Shown here piece after piece: positions 19,603-29,039 of a stretch of 35,478 nt of DNA (positions within the stretch are counted from its first letter, which is position 1; each line of letters opens with the position of its first letter). Under the pieces are notes generated by a model. The model ran no database searches and had not been told where the DNA came from. It was given only the letters and a program-made list of their open reading frames with translations. A program made the translations under genes and the position numbers. This DNA is from an uncultured Paenalcaligenes sp. GTDB lineage: Bacteria > Pseudomonadota > Gammaproteobacteria > Burkholderiales > Burkholderiaceae_B. The stretch covers positions 1-35,478 of the forward strand of contig CANROS010000014.1 of the NCBI GenBank assembly GCA_947632305.1. The letters are read 5' to 3'.

Positions 19603-20577
19603 ATGTTTAAACCTACTTTACGACGTAGTGTCGTCGCTCTAGCCGCTTTTTGTATTTCTAGCGCCGCACTGGCACAACAGAACGTAACCCGTATTATTGT
19701 GCCTTTTTCCGCTGGTGGACCCATTGATGTCACCGCTCGCATTTTGGCAGAAGGCGTCAAAGACGAACTAGGTACCGTCATTATTGAAAACAAACCGGGT
19801 GCAGGCGGAAACATTGGTTCAGATTACGTTGCCAAAGCTAACCCTGATGGCAAAACCATCGGGATCGCCACCCTAGCCTCTCATGCAGTCAACCCTTGGA
19901 TTTACTCCCAAATCCCATTTGATGCTGAAACGGATTTTGCTGCGGTAACGATGATGGTCAACGTCCCTAACGTATTGGTTATGAATAACCTACACGCCGA
20001 AAAACTAGGCATTAATTCAATCCAAGATCTCATTGACTACGCCAAGGCCAATCCAAACAAATTAAACTACGGCTCTGGCGGTAACGGCAGTGGTGGGCAT
20101 TTAGCGGGGGAACTTTTCAAAAAACAAGCTGACATTGATGTCATGCATATTCCCTACAATGGTGGCGCCCCAGCACAACTGGCCTTGCTGTCGGCTGAAG
20201 TGGATTTCACTTTTGATAACCTAGCCACCGCGGCTCCGAACATTAACGGCGGCAAACTAAAAGCCTTAGCCGTTACTACTGACGAACGCTCTGCCATGCT
20301 ACCTGATATCCCCACCGTCAAAGAAAGTGGCTTAGACGATTTCTCTGTATCGACTTGGTGGGGCTTGGTAGCCCCAGCAGGTACCCCTGAGGCAGAAATC
20401 GAAAAACTAAATGCCGCTTTTACTGCTGCGATGGAATCTGAGAAAACCAAAGAACGCTTTGCCGGTTTATTGGTTTCCCCAGCACCTAGCTCTGCCGCTG
20501 AGTTTGATGAACTCATGCGTGCTGAACGTAGCCGTTACAAGCTCATCGTCGAAGAGGCTGGCGCCCAAGTGGACTAA
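19603..20577 (+). CDS. Bug/TctC-family tripartite tricarboxylate transporter periplasmic substrate-binding protein (orphan)
   Basis: Signal peptide; IIVPFSAGGPIDVTARILAEGVKDELG, VIIENKPGAGGNIGSDYVAKANPDGKTIG. ATG at 19603 with AGGAG SD. Confidence 0.93.
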   Translation: MFKPTLRRSVVALAAFCISSAALAQQNVTRIIVPFSAGGPIDVTARILAEGVKDELGTVIIENKPGAGGNIGSDYVAKANPDGKTIGIATLASHAVNPWIYSQIPFDAETDFAAVTMMVNVPNVLVMNNLHAEKLGINSIQDLIDYAKANPNKLNYGSGGNGSGGHLAGELFKKQADIDVMHIPYNGGAPAQLALLSAEVDFTFDNLATAAPNINGGKLKALAVTTDERSAMLPDIPTVKESGLDDFSVSTWWGLVAPAGTPEAEIEKLNAAFTAAMESEKTKERFAGLLVSPAPSSAAEFDELMRAERSRYKLIVEEAGAQVD

Positions 20578-20589
20578 GCCCCATCTGCC

Positions 20590-21906
20590 CTAGCTTAACA
20601 ACAAGGCCGCTTCTAAGCGGTCTTTTTGTGCCGTATCCAGCTCGGCCACCACTACCTCAGCCACAATCAGCTGATGCGCTTCTGCATGAGGCTGTAGACG
20701 GTATTCCCCAGCCTGCAATTGCTTGCTAATTTGCCCCGCTTGCTTGGGATCAGCAAATGGAACTGACAAAAAGATTTCTTTGTCAGCGGCATCAAATAAA
20801 CGGAACTGAAAACCTTGATCACCACGGAAGCTAGCCACTCGTACCGATTTCGCTTTTTCCTTTTTCGCTGCTTGTTCACGTTGCTGCATTTGAGCCGGCG
20901 AGCGCAGGCCTACCATGGCTCGCATCTCTTGCATCATAGGAGTAGCAATACGACGCGCTTTGGCGGCCCCATCCAACAGCATATGTTCCAAACGCTCGGG
21001 GTTGGCCATGAGTTCGTTGTAAGTTTCACGCATAGGGCTTAGTTCTGCATTAACTAATTCAAACAGTTTTTTCTTGGCATCGCCCCAACCCAAACCGTCT
21101 TTTAATTCGTGCTTGAATTGCTCTGCTTGCGCTGCACTGGCAAACGCTTTATATAAATCAAATAAATGTGAGCCTTCGGCATTTTTGGACTCTCCGGGGA
21201 GTTTAGAATCCGTCACAATGCCATTAATCGCGCTTTGCAATAGCTTTTCGCCACCCTCAAACAAAGGAATGGTGTTGTCATAGCTTTTGGACATTTTACG
21301 CCCGTCTAAGCCAGGTAGCGTTGCCACAGAATCATCAATCAACTCGTAAGGTGGCGTTAAAAAGGTCTGACCTTGAGCGTATAAATGATTAAAACGGTTC
21401 GCAATATCTCGCGCCATTTCTAGGTGCTGAATCTGATCACGCCCCACGGGAACCAAATGCGCACTAAACAGCAAAATATCCGCTGCCATTAAAATAGGAT
21501 AAGAAAACAATCCCATATTAATGCCATCATCCGGCTCTACCCCTTTGGCGGTATTTTGATCCACAGAAGCCTTATAGGCATGGGCTCGATTCATTAACCC
21601 TTTGTTCGTAACACACGTCAACAACCAGCAGAACTCAGGGATTTCGGGAATGTCTGATTGACGGTAGAAAGTGACACGCTCCGGATCCAAACCCGCCGCA
21701 ATCCAAGTTGCTGCAATTTCCAATCTGGAACGAGCTACCCGCTGTGGATCATCGCACTTAATGAGAGCGTGATAGTCAGCCAGAAAGAAAAACGCATCGG
21801 TATCAGGCTGAGTACTGGCATGGACTGCTGGCCGAATAGCGCCAGCATAGTTGCCCAGATGAGGGGTTCCTGATGGGGTAATGCCAGTAAGGACTCGTTG
21901 TGTCAT
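20590..21906 (-). CDS. trpS: Tryptophanyl-tRNA synthetase with C-terminal extension
   Basis: LTGITPSGTPHLGNYAGAIRP, GRKMSKSYDNTIPLF; about 90-residue extension beyond the catalytic/anticodon-binding core. Confidence 0.96.
   Translation of the reverse strand: MTQRVLTGITPSGTPHLGNYAGAIRPAVHASTQPDTDAFFFLADYHALIKCDDPQRVARSRLEIAATWIAAGLDPERVTFYRQSDIPEIPEFCWLLTCVTNKGLMNRAHAYKASVDQNTAKGVEPDDGINMGLFSYPILMAADILLFSAHLVPVGRDQIQHLEMARDIANRFNHLYAQGQTFLTPPYELIDDSVATLPGLDGRKMSKSYDNTIPLFEGGEKLLQSAINGIVTDSKLPGESKNAEGSHLFDLYKAFASAAQAEQFKHELKDGLGWGDAKKKLFELVNAELSPMRETYNELMANPERLEHMLLDGAAKARRIATPMMQEMRAMVGLRSPAQMQQREQAAKKEKAKSVRVASFRGDQGFQFRLFDAADKEIFLSVPFADPKQAGQISKQLQAGEYRLQPHAEAHQLIVAEVVVAELDTAQKDRLEAALLLS
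20605..20627 (+). terminator. Intrinsic terminator for tctC, embedded in the 3' end of trpS
   Basis: + strand GGCCGCT-TCTA-AGCGGTC followed by TTTTT; lies within the trpS coding region, antisense. Confidence 0.65.
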
Positions 21907-21945
21907 GATAAAACCTACATCTCTATGGATTAATTTTAATAAGTA

Positions 21946-23037
21946 TTAAAGCACAGCGCTTTGTCTACGCTCTGCCTCTAAATATTCTTTGGACTGCATT
22001 TCCATTAAACGCGATTCGGTCCGATGAAATTCACTTGCCATCGGCCCCTCGGTATACAGTTGTCCCGCCTTGACCTCGGCCGACATAATCAGTTTGACTT
22101 TATGGTCATACAGCACGTCCACCAGCCACGTAAAACGTCGCGCCGCAGAGGCATCCTGCGCTTTCATTTTAGGCACGTCAGATAAAATCACACTACTAAA
22201 ACGACTGGCCAGATCTAAATAATCATTTTGAGAACGCGGCCCCGCGCATAAGGTGTCAAAGTCAAACCAAATGACCTCACCATGACAAGCCAATACGGGT
22301 AGCTCTCGGTTTTCAATTTCGATGTGTGTGGCTGCCGCTGGTGCGCCGCTAAGTGCTTCAAAAGCTGTAATCAACTCGGCCTGAGTCTGATCCGTAAGAG
22401 GCGTTAAGTACAAACGTACCTGCTCTAAGGTGCGTCGACGGTAATCCACACCCGTATCCACATTAAGCACATCCATTCGTTTTTTTATAAGGGCGATGGC
22501 AGGTAAAATACGGTCGCGGTGCAAACCATCGGTATAGAGCAAGTCAGGCTGATAGTTGGAGGTCATCACAAAGCTCACGCCATGCTTAAAGAGTTCATCT
22601 AGCAGCTTATAGAGGATCATGGCATCCGCAATATCGGACACGTGAAACTCATCAAAACAGATGATTTCATAACGTTGGGCAATGGTTTTAGCCACGACTT
22701 CGAGCGGGTCTGACTGACTGCGTAATTGTTTAAGTTGTTGGTGCACGCCCCGCATAAACTCATGAAAATGCAAACGCGCTTTACGCTCTATCGGTAGGCA
22801 CTCGTAGAACGCATCCATTAGAAAGCTTTTACCGCGCCCCACTCCTCCCCATAAATAGACGCCCTGCGGTGCTTGGGGTTTTCTCAGCCAACGAGTCAAG
22901 AGCGACTGCTGACTACGGTGATACGCTAAAAAATCATCAAGTAAGCGCTGCAATCGTTGAATGGCTTTTTCTTGGGCAGCATCTGCTTGATAACCCTTGC
23001 TGGCTAAAGCATTTTGATAATAATGAATGACGTCCAT
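21946..23037 (-). CDS. zapE: Cell division protein ZapE / AFG1-like ATPase
   Basis: GVYLWGGVGRGKSFLMDAFYECLP, HFHEFMRGVHQQL, CFDEFHVSDIADAMIL. Confidence 0.95.
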   Translation of the reverse strand: MDVIHYYQNALASKGYQADAAQEKAIQRLQRLLDDFLAYHRSQQSLLTRWLRKPQAPQGVYLWGGVGRGKSFLMDAFYECLPIERKARLHFHEFMRGVHQQLKQLRSQSDPLEVVAKTIAQRYEIICFDEFHVSDIADAMILYKLLDELFKHGVSFVMTSNYQPDLLYTDGLHRDRILPAIALIKKRMDVLNVDTGVDYRRRTLEQVRLYLTPLTDQTQAELITAFEALSGAPAAATHIEIENRELPVLACHGEVIWFDFDTLCAGPRSQNDYLDLASRFSSVILSDVPKMKAQDASAARRFTWLVDVLYDHKVKLIMSAEVKAGQLYTEGPMASEFHRTESRLMEMQSKEYLEAERRQSAVL

Positions 23038-23057
23038 AGGGATAATAATCTAAACAG

Positions 23058-23088
23058 AAAAAAGGGGCTGACTATGTCGGCCCCTTTT
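23058..23088 (-). terminator. Intrinsic terminator downstream of lpdA
   Basis: Minus strand AAAAGGGGC-CGACATAGTCA-GCCCCTTTTTT. Confidence 0.85.
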
Positions 23089-23108
23089 ACAAACCACATT
23101 AAACCATC

Positions 23109-24533
23109 TTAGAAGTTTAATGCTCGTTTATCAACAGCTAACGCAGCCTCTTTCATGGCTTCAGATAGTGTTGGGTGGGCATGACATATGCGAGCAATGT
23201 CTTCGGCAGCACCACGGAATTCCATGATAACCACGCCCTCAGCAATCAGCTCGGAAGCCGTTGGGCCTACGATATGAATACCTAAGACTTCATCTGTTTT
23301 AGCATCAGCTAACACTTTCACAAAACCTGTGGTATCGCCTAAAGCACGGGCGCGACCATTGGCCATGAACGGAAACTGACCCGCACGGTACTCACGGCCT
23401 TCTTTTTTGAGTTCTTGTTCGTTTTTACCAACCCATGCAATTTCAGGGGAAGTGTAAATAACCCAAGGAATGGTGTCGAAGTTAACGTGAGGCTGTTGAC
23501 CGGCAATACGCTCAGCCACAGCTACGCCTTCTTCTTCGGCTTTGTGAGCCAACATAGGACCACGAACCACGTCACCTACTGCCCAAACATTAGGCAAGTT
23601 GGTACGGCAATCCTCATCGACCTCGATGAAGCCACGTTCGTCTAGTTTCAGACCCACTACGTCTGCGCCTAAGCCAGTGGTATTGGGCACACGGCCAATA
23701 GCTACGATGAGCTTATCGAATTCGCCTTTGTGCTCTTTGCCATCTGCGTCTTGGTATTTGACTTTGACGTGTTTACCTGTTTCTACCTCTTCGACCTTCA
23801 CACCTAGGTTGATTTCTAAACCTTGCTTTTTGAAGGCTTTTAAGGCTTCTTTGGCTACATCACGGTCAGCAGCGGACAAGAACTCGGGCGCACCTTCGAG
23901 CACAGTGACCTCGGAACCTAAACGACGCCAAACGCTACCTAACTCTAGACCAATCACACCGGCACCGATGACACCAATTTTCTTGGGTACACCGTTGATG
24001 CGCAAAGCACCGTCATTAGAGAGGATTTGTTCTTCGTCAAACGGCAGGCCGGGCAGTTCACGCGCAGAGGAACCGGTGGCAACGACCACCTGTTTAGCGA
24101 TGAGCTCTTCGGGTTTATCGCCCGCTACGTTGATGGACCAACCCGCATCCACTTTGGCATTAAAAGAAGCCGTACCGTGGAAGTAAGTGACTTTGTTCTT
24201 TTTAAATAAAAACAAAATACCTTGGTTGTTTTCGCCAACCACTTTGTCTTTGCGACCCAGTAACGTTTTAAGATCTAAATCCAGACCTTTGACCTTGATA
24301 CCATGATCACCAAAGTGTTTTTCAGCTTGCTCGTAGTGCTCGGAGGACTGCAGTAACGCTTTGGAAGGGATACATCCTACGTTAGTACATGTGCCGCCAG
24401 GAGCGGGTTTGCCTTTATCATCGGACCAGGCATCCACACACGCGACGGACAAACCTAATTGGGCAGCTCGGATGGCGGCTATATAGCCGCCAGGACCTGC
24501 ACCAATGACAACTAAATCAAAATTCTTTGCCAT
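23109..24533 (-). CDS. lpdA: Dihydrolipoyl dehydrogenase (E3)
   Basis: [50 protein letters not shown]. Confidence 0.97.
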   Translation of the reverse strand: MAKNFDLVVIGAGPGGYIAAIRAAQLGLSVACVDAWSDDKGKPAPGGTCTNVGCIPSKALLQSSEHYEQAEKHFGDHGIKVKGLDLDLKTLLGRKDKVVGENNQGILFLFKKNKVTYFHGTASFNAKVDAGWSINVAGDKPEELIAKQVVVATGSSARELPGLPFDEEQILSNDGALRINGVPKKIGVIGAGVIGLELGSVWRRLGSEVTVLEGAPEFLSAADRDVAKEALKAFKKQGLEINLGVKVEEVETGKHVKVKYQDADGKEHKGEFDKLIVAIGRVPNTTGLGADVVGLKLDERGFIEVDEDCRTNLPNVWAVGDVVRGPMLAHKAEEEGVAVAERIAGQQPHVNFDTIPWVIYTSPEIAWVGKNEQELKKEGREYRAGQFPFMANGRARALGDTTGFVKVLADAKTDEVLGIHIVGPTASELIAEGVVIMEFRGAAEDIARICHAHPTLSEAMKEAALAVDKRALNF

Positions 24534-24547
24534 GATGCTGTAATTCC

Positions 24548-25744
24548 TTAGATATCTAACAATAGACGCTGTGGGTCTTCGAGGGCATCTTTCATTGCCA
24601 CCAAGCCTAATACGGCATCACGACCATCAATAATGCGGTGATCGTAAGACATCGCCAAGTAGTTCATAGGACGAACTACTACTTGACCATTTTCTACAAC
24701 AGCACGGTCTTTGGTCGCATGTACACCTAAAATGGCAGACTGTGGTGGGTTAATGATAGGGGTAGATAGCATGGAGCCAAATACACCACCATTAGAGATG
24801 GAGAAAGTACCACCGGTTAGCTCTTCTAGAGTTAGCTTGCCTTCTTGGGCACGACGACCGAACTCGGCAATTTGCTTTTCAATATCAGCAATAGACATTT
24901 GGTCTACGTTGCGCAAAATAGGCACCACCAAACCACGTGGGCTGCTCACAGCAATACCAATATCAAAGTAGCCGTGGTAAACAATGTCTTTACCGTCTAC
25001 AGACGCATTCAAGATCGGGTATTTTTTCAGGGCAGCAACAGCGGCTTTCACAAAGAAAGACATAAAGCCCAGTTTAACACCGTGCTCTTTTTCAAACTTG
25101 TCGCGATACTGTTTGCGTAGCTCGATCACGGCGTGCATGTTGACTTCGTTAAATGTAGTCAAGATGGCATTTTCTTGTTGGGACTGCAACAAACGCTCGG
25201 CCACACGAGCGCGTAGACGGCTCATGGGCACACGCTGCTCGGGACGACCATCTAAAGATAGAGCCACAGGCGCTGCAGGAGCAGCAGCTTTAGCTGCACC
25301 GGCTTGTGCACCAACTGCATCGGCTTTGGTCACACGACCATCACGACCCGTACCCGCTACGTCTGTTACGTCCACGCCTTTTTCTGCCAAAATTTTGCTG
25401 GCAGCAGGTGAAGCAGCAGTCACTGTGGTGGCTGCAGCAGCAGGGGCAGAGGCAACAGGTGCCTCGGCAGGCGCTTCGGCTGCAGGAGCGGCAGCGGCTT
25501 TGGCTTCGGTATCAATACGAGCCAAAACTTCGCCTGAAGTCACCGTGCTGCCATCGCCTTTAACGATTTCTACTAGCACACCAGCCGAAGGCGCTGGGAC
25601 TTCTAGGACAACTTTATCGGTTTCCACATCAATCAAGATTTCATCCTGACCAACGGCTTCACCAGGTTGTTTTTTCCACTCGAGTAAAGTGGCTTCGGAT
25701 ACAGACTCGGATAACTCCGGTACTAAAATTTCAATAATAGCCAT
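24548..25744 (-). CDS. odhB: 2-oxoglutarate dehydrogenase E2, dihydrolipoyl succinyltransferase
   Basis: Lipoyl motif [12 protein letters not shown], Ala/Pro linker, C-terminal [12 protein letters not shown]. Confidence 0.97.
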   Translation of the reverse strand: MAIIEILVPELSESVSEATLLEWKKQPGEAVGQDEILIDVETDKVVLEVPAPSAGVLVEIVKGDGSTVTSGEVLARIDTEAKAAAAPAAEAPAEAPVASAPAAAATTVTAASPAASKILAEKGVDVTDVAGTGRDGRVTKADAVGAQAGAAKAAAPAAPVALSLDGRPEQRVPMSRLRARVAERLLQSQQENAILTTFNEVNMHAVIELRKQYRDKFEKEHGVKLGFMSFFVKAAVAALKKYPILNASVDGKDIVYHGYFDIGIAVSSPRGLVVPILRNVDQMSIADIEKQIAEFGRRAQEGKLTLEELTGGTFSISNGGVFGSMLSTPIINPPQSAILGVHATKDRAVVENGQVVVRPMNYLAMSYDHRIIDGRDAVLGLVAMKDALEDPQRLLLDI

Positions 25745-25791
25745 AATATTTTCCGTGTAATAAATGTGTCTTCGTTATGTTTGCAGCCGCA

Positions 25792-28662
25792 CTATCTGGA
25801 GAGCGAAAAACCTTTAATATTTTCAGCAAAAGCCTGCTCGATCAGAGCTTTTTGCTGCTCGTTGTGCTTGGCTAAGTAACCCACTGCAGGTGAAGAAGAA
25901 GCGGCACGTCCAGCATAGCTGAGCTTTTGATTAGCCGTCATGTTTTCCACTAGATGGTGCTGAACATAGAACCAAGCGCCTTGGTTTTGTGGCTCGTCTT
26001 GTACCCAAACCAATTCAGTCAGGTTGGGGTATTTGCGTAGTTCTTCTTGGAGAGACTTGTGTGCAAAGGGATAGAGCTGCTCGATACGAATCACAGCCAC
26101 ATCCTCACGTTCACGCTCGGTGCGAGCATTGATGAGGTCGTAATACACCTTGCCAGAACAAATCAAGACGCGTTTTACTTTATCGGCTTTGATTTGTGCT
26201 TGGGTTTCACCAATAACAGGCTGGAAAGTACCCTCGACCAATTCAGACATAGGTGAGGTGGCTGCTTTGTTACGCAAGAGAGACTTAGGTGTTAGCAACA
26301 CTAAGGGCTTGCGGAACGGACGCAACATTTGGCGACGCAGCACGTGGAAAATCTGAGCGCCAGTCGTAGGCTGAACCACTTGAATATTGTTATCAGCACA
26401 TAACTGCAAAAAGCGTTCTAGACGTGCTGAAGAGTGCTCTGGACCTTGACCTTCGTAACCGTGCGGCAACATCATGGTTAAACCACAATGACGTCCCCAC
26501 TTGGCTTCACCTGAGGCAATAAACTGGTCAATCACAACCTGCGCTCCGTTCACGAAGTCACCAAACTGGGCTTCCCAGATAGTGAGCACATTCGGCTCGG
26601 CTGAAGCGTAACCGTATTCAAAGGCTAATACGGCTTCCTCGGATAGCACCGAGTCAATCACGGAGAAACTAGCTTGGCTTTCGGAAACATTTTGTAGGGG
26701 GATATACGTACCATCGTCCCAACGCTCACGATTTTGATCGTGTAAGACGGCATGGCGGTGTACAAAAGTACCACGGCCTGAGTCCTGTCCTGTAATACGT
26801 AAGGCATAGCCATTTGCAACCAAAGAGGCAAATGCTAAATGCTCACCCATACCCCAATCAATATTTTGTTCGCCACGAGCCATCGCGCGACGATCATTAA
26901 GCATACGCTTAACGAGGGGGTGAACGTTGAAGTCCTCTGGAACAGTGGTGATTTTCTCGCCAATACGGGTGAGCTCAGCCAAAGGCAAGCCTGTATCTGC
27001 GTGATCTGTCCATTTTGCATTCAGGAATGGCGTCCAGTCAGTCGCGTATTTGTTTTTGTAGTCGGTTAAAACCGGTTCTACGGTGCGCTGACCGTCTTCC
27101 ATGAGCTGACGATAGGCTTTAACCATTTCATCTGGCTCGTTTTCTGCCAAGACACCTTGGGCTACCAATTTGTCGGCATAGAGCTTGCGTGTACCTGGGT
27201 GCTGCGCGACTGCCTTGTACATCAGTGGCTGTGTCAAAGAAGGCGTGTCTTGTTCGTTGTGACCTAGTTTGCGGTAACACACCAAATCAATCACTACGTC
27301 ATGACGGAAAGTTTGACGATAATCTAAGGCCAACTGCGTCACAAAAGCAACCGCTTCAGGGTCATCCGCGTTCACATGGAACACCGGTGCCTCGATCATT
27401 TTCACTACGTCAGTACAATACAGCGTAGAGCGTGTGTCACGAGGATCAGAGGTCGTAAAACCAATCTGGTTATTAATGACAATATGTAATGTACCACCTG
27501 TGCCATAGCCACGAGTCTGGGCTAGGTTTAAGGTTTCCATGACTACGCCCTGACCAGCAAAGGCAGCGTCACCATGTACCAATACCGGTAATACTTGTTG
27601 CCCTGTCAGATCGCCACGGCGGTCTTGACGCGCACGCGTACTGCCCTCAACCACAGGATTCACAATTTCCAAATGGGATGGGTTAAACGCTAACGACAAA
27701 TGAACTGGGCCACCACGAGCGGATAAATCGCTGGAGAAACCATTATGGTATTTCACGTCACCATCGGCTAGGTTTGCTGCGTGTTTACCTTCGAATTCGG
27801 CGAACAAATCTGCAGGCATTTTGCCCATGATGTTCACCAACATATTTAGACGACCACGGTGAGCCATACCTACAATGACTTCTTGGACGCCCAAGTCACT
27901 ACCGTGATTAACCACTTCGTCCATACACGCAATAAAGCTTTCGCCCCCTTCGAGGGAGAAACGCTTTTGACCTACGTATTTAGTATGCAAGAAGCGCTCT
28001 AGGCCTTCGGCCTCGGTCAACTGCTGCAAAATATTGCGTTTTTGATCGGTGTTTAAGCCTAGGCGACCATGAACGGACTCTAGACGTTCTTGGATCCAGC
28101 GCTTGGCGACTGGGTCCGAAATATACATAAATTCCGCACCAATGGTCTGACAATACGTTTCGCGCAATGCTCTAAGCATGTCGCGTAAGGTCATGGTGTC
28201 AGATTTAGTGAAGTAGGTGTTAGTGGCGGAATAAACTTGATCGAGGTCAGCTTCGGTTAAACCATAAAAAGCTGGATCAAGCTCTGCATAGGCAGCACGT
28301 TCGGTACGCTTTAGAGGGTCTAGAGCAGCTAGACGAGCCCCTAAGGAACGGTACGCGGCGATCAGAGATTGAACAGAAACTTGTTTGGTAGCTACGGAAA
28401 GGTCAGGAGCAGCCGCACGCACAGCCAAGGTGTTGGCTTTAGCGCGTTCAGCGAAAGATTGAATAACTGGGCTATGCGCTTGGTCACGCGTAGCCTCTTT
28501 ACCATCCGATGCGGGTAAATGTTGGAGTTGATCAAAATAATCTCGCCACTCAGATGGAACTGAGGATGGATTATCCAGATATAGCTCGTACAGTTCTTCG
28601 ACATAAGTCGCATTAGAACCAAAAAGGTACGAGGTAGATTGCAGTTCAGTTTGCGATGACAT
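25792..28662 (-). CDS. odhA: 2-oxoglutarate dehydrogenase E1
   Basis: 956 aa; IVGMAHRGRLNMLVNIMGK, GDAAFAGQGVVMETLNL, CYRKLGHNEQDTPSLTQPLMY. Confidence 0.98.
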   Translation of the reverse strand: MSSQTELQSTSYLFGSNATYVEELYELYLDNPSSVPSEWRDYFDQLQHLPASDGKEATRDQAHSPVIQSFAERAKANTLAVRAAAPDLSVATKQVSVQSLIAAYRSLGARLAALDPLKRTERAAYAELDPAFYGLTEADLDQVYSATNTYFTKSDTMTLRDMLRALRETYCQTIGAEFMYISDPVAKRWIQERLESVHGRLGLNTDQKRNILQQLTEAEGLERFLHTKYVGQKRFSLEGGESFIACMDEVVNHGSDLGVQEVIVGMAHRGRLNMLVNIMGKMPADLFAEFEGKHAANLADGDVKYHNGFSSDLSARGGPVHLSLAFNPSHLEIVNPVVEGSTRARQDRRGDLTGQQVLPVLVHGDAAFAGQGVVMETLNLAQTRGYGTGGTLHIVINNQIGFTTSDPRDTRSTLYCTDVVKMIEAPVFHVNADDPEAVAFVTQLALDYRQTFRHDVVIDLVCYRKLGHNEQDTPSLTQPLMYKAVAQHPGTRKLYADKLVAQGVLAENEPDEMVKAYRQLMEDGQRTVEPVLTDYKNKYATDWTPFLNAKWTDHADTGLPLAELTRIGEKITTVPEDFNVHPLVKRMLNDRRAMARGEQNIDWGMGEHLAFASLVANGYALRITGQDSGRGTFVHRHAVLHDQNRERWDDGTYIPLQNVSESQASFSVIDSVLSEEAVLAFEYGYASAEPNVLTIWEAQFGDFVNGAQVVIDQFIASGEAKWGRHCGLTMMLPHGYEGQGPEHSSARLERFLQLCADNNIQVVQPTTGAQIFHVLRRQMLRPFRKPLVLLTPKSLLRNKAATSPMSELVEGTFQPVIGETQAQIKADKVKRVLICSGKVYYDLINARTEREREDVAVIRIEQLYPFAHKSLQEELRKYPNLTELVWVQDEPQNQGAWFYVQHHLVENMTANQKLSYAGRAASSSPAVGYLAKHNEQQKALIEQAFAENIKGFSLSR

Positions 28663-28813
28663 AATTTATAACGCTTCACCTATATGGATGCTTCACCCAT
28701 CTTGATGCAGGAAAACCTTCCGCGACACGGCTTCACCGATTAGCGGATAGCAGAGCAGAAGGCACGTAACGCCTTTCACAGCGATTCCTTTCAGTATATA
28801 TCACTAAAGGCAG
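28663..28813 (-). ncRNA. Structured odhA 5' leader, candidate sucA-type cis-regulatory RNA
   Basis: Minus-strand hairpins CCUUUAGU/ACU(G)AAAGG (28787-28810), AAGGC/GCCUU (28759-28775), GGAA/UUCC (28710-28721); three GGTGAAGC octamers. A 'sucA RNA motif' is known in 5' UTRs of Burkholderiales sucA; identity here not tested. Confidence 0.5.
28673..28737 (-). repeat. Three perfect copies of GGTGAAGC in the odhA leader
   Basis: + strand GCTTCACC at 28673-28680, 28690-28697 and 28730-28737. Confidence 0.9.
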
Positions 28814-28819
28814 AGTTGT

Positions 28820-28828
28820 ATCTTAGCA
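28820..28828 (-). promoter_or_regulatory. Putative extended -10 promoter for odhA
   Basis: Minus strand TGCTAAGAT (TGn + TAAGAT). Confidence 0.4.
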
Positions 28829-28840
28829 AAGGTAAAATGT

Positions 28841-28862
28841 CCAACTCTTATATAAGTGTTGG
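28841..28862. promoter_or_regulatory. 22-bp near-perfect palindrome, candidate operator
   Basis: CCAACTCTTATATAAGTGTTGG; symmetric at 20 of 22 positions, in the odhA/maeB divergent region. Confidence 0.6.
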
Positions 28863-28957
28863 CATTTTTAAACAAAAAAACATGGTGCGTCGCAGCATGT
28901 AAAAGTAGGAAATACAGTATATAAAAGAGTCTCTATACACGTGGCAGATACTACAGG

Positions 28958-29008
28958 TTAGAATTAAGTACAGATTAGAATTAAGTGCAGTTTCGATTTA
29001 AGTTCATT
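28958..29008 (+). repeat. Three 17-bp tandem repeats upstream of maeB
   Basis: TTAGAATTAAGTACAGA (28958-28974), TTAGAATTAAGTGCAGT (28975-28991), TTCGATTTAAGTTCATT (28992-29008); 15/17 and 13/17 matches between adjacent units. Confidence 0.8.
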
Positions 29009-29039
29009 GTTTTGATTTATCACTCAGGAGCATTCCACA

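Noticed and set aside
24984-25649. 221-aa + strand ORF antisense to odhB
   Set aside because: Ala/Ser-rich complement of the E2 Ala/Pro linker; no RBS or domain support.
28958-29008. Possible CRISPR-like repeats upstream of maeB
   Set aside because: Units are directly adjacent, with no spacers, and no cas genes in the window; treated as tandem repeats.
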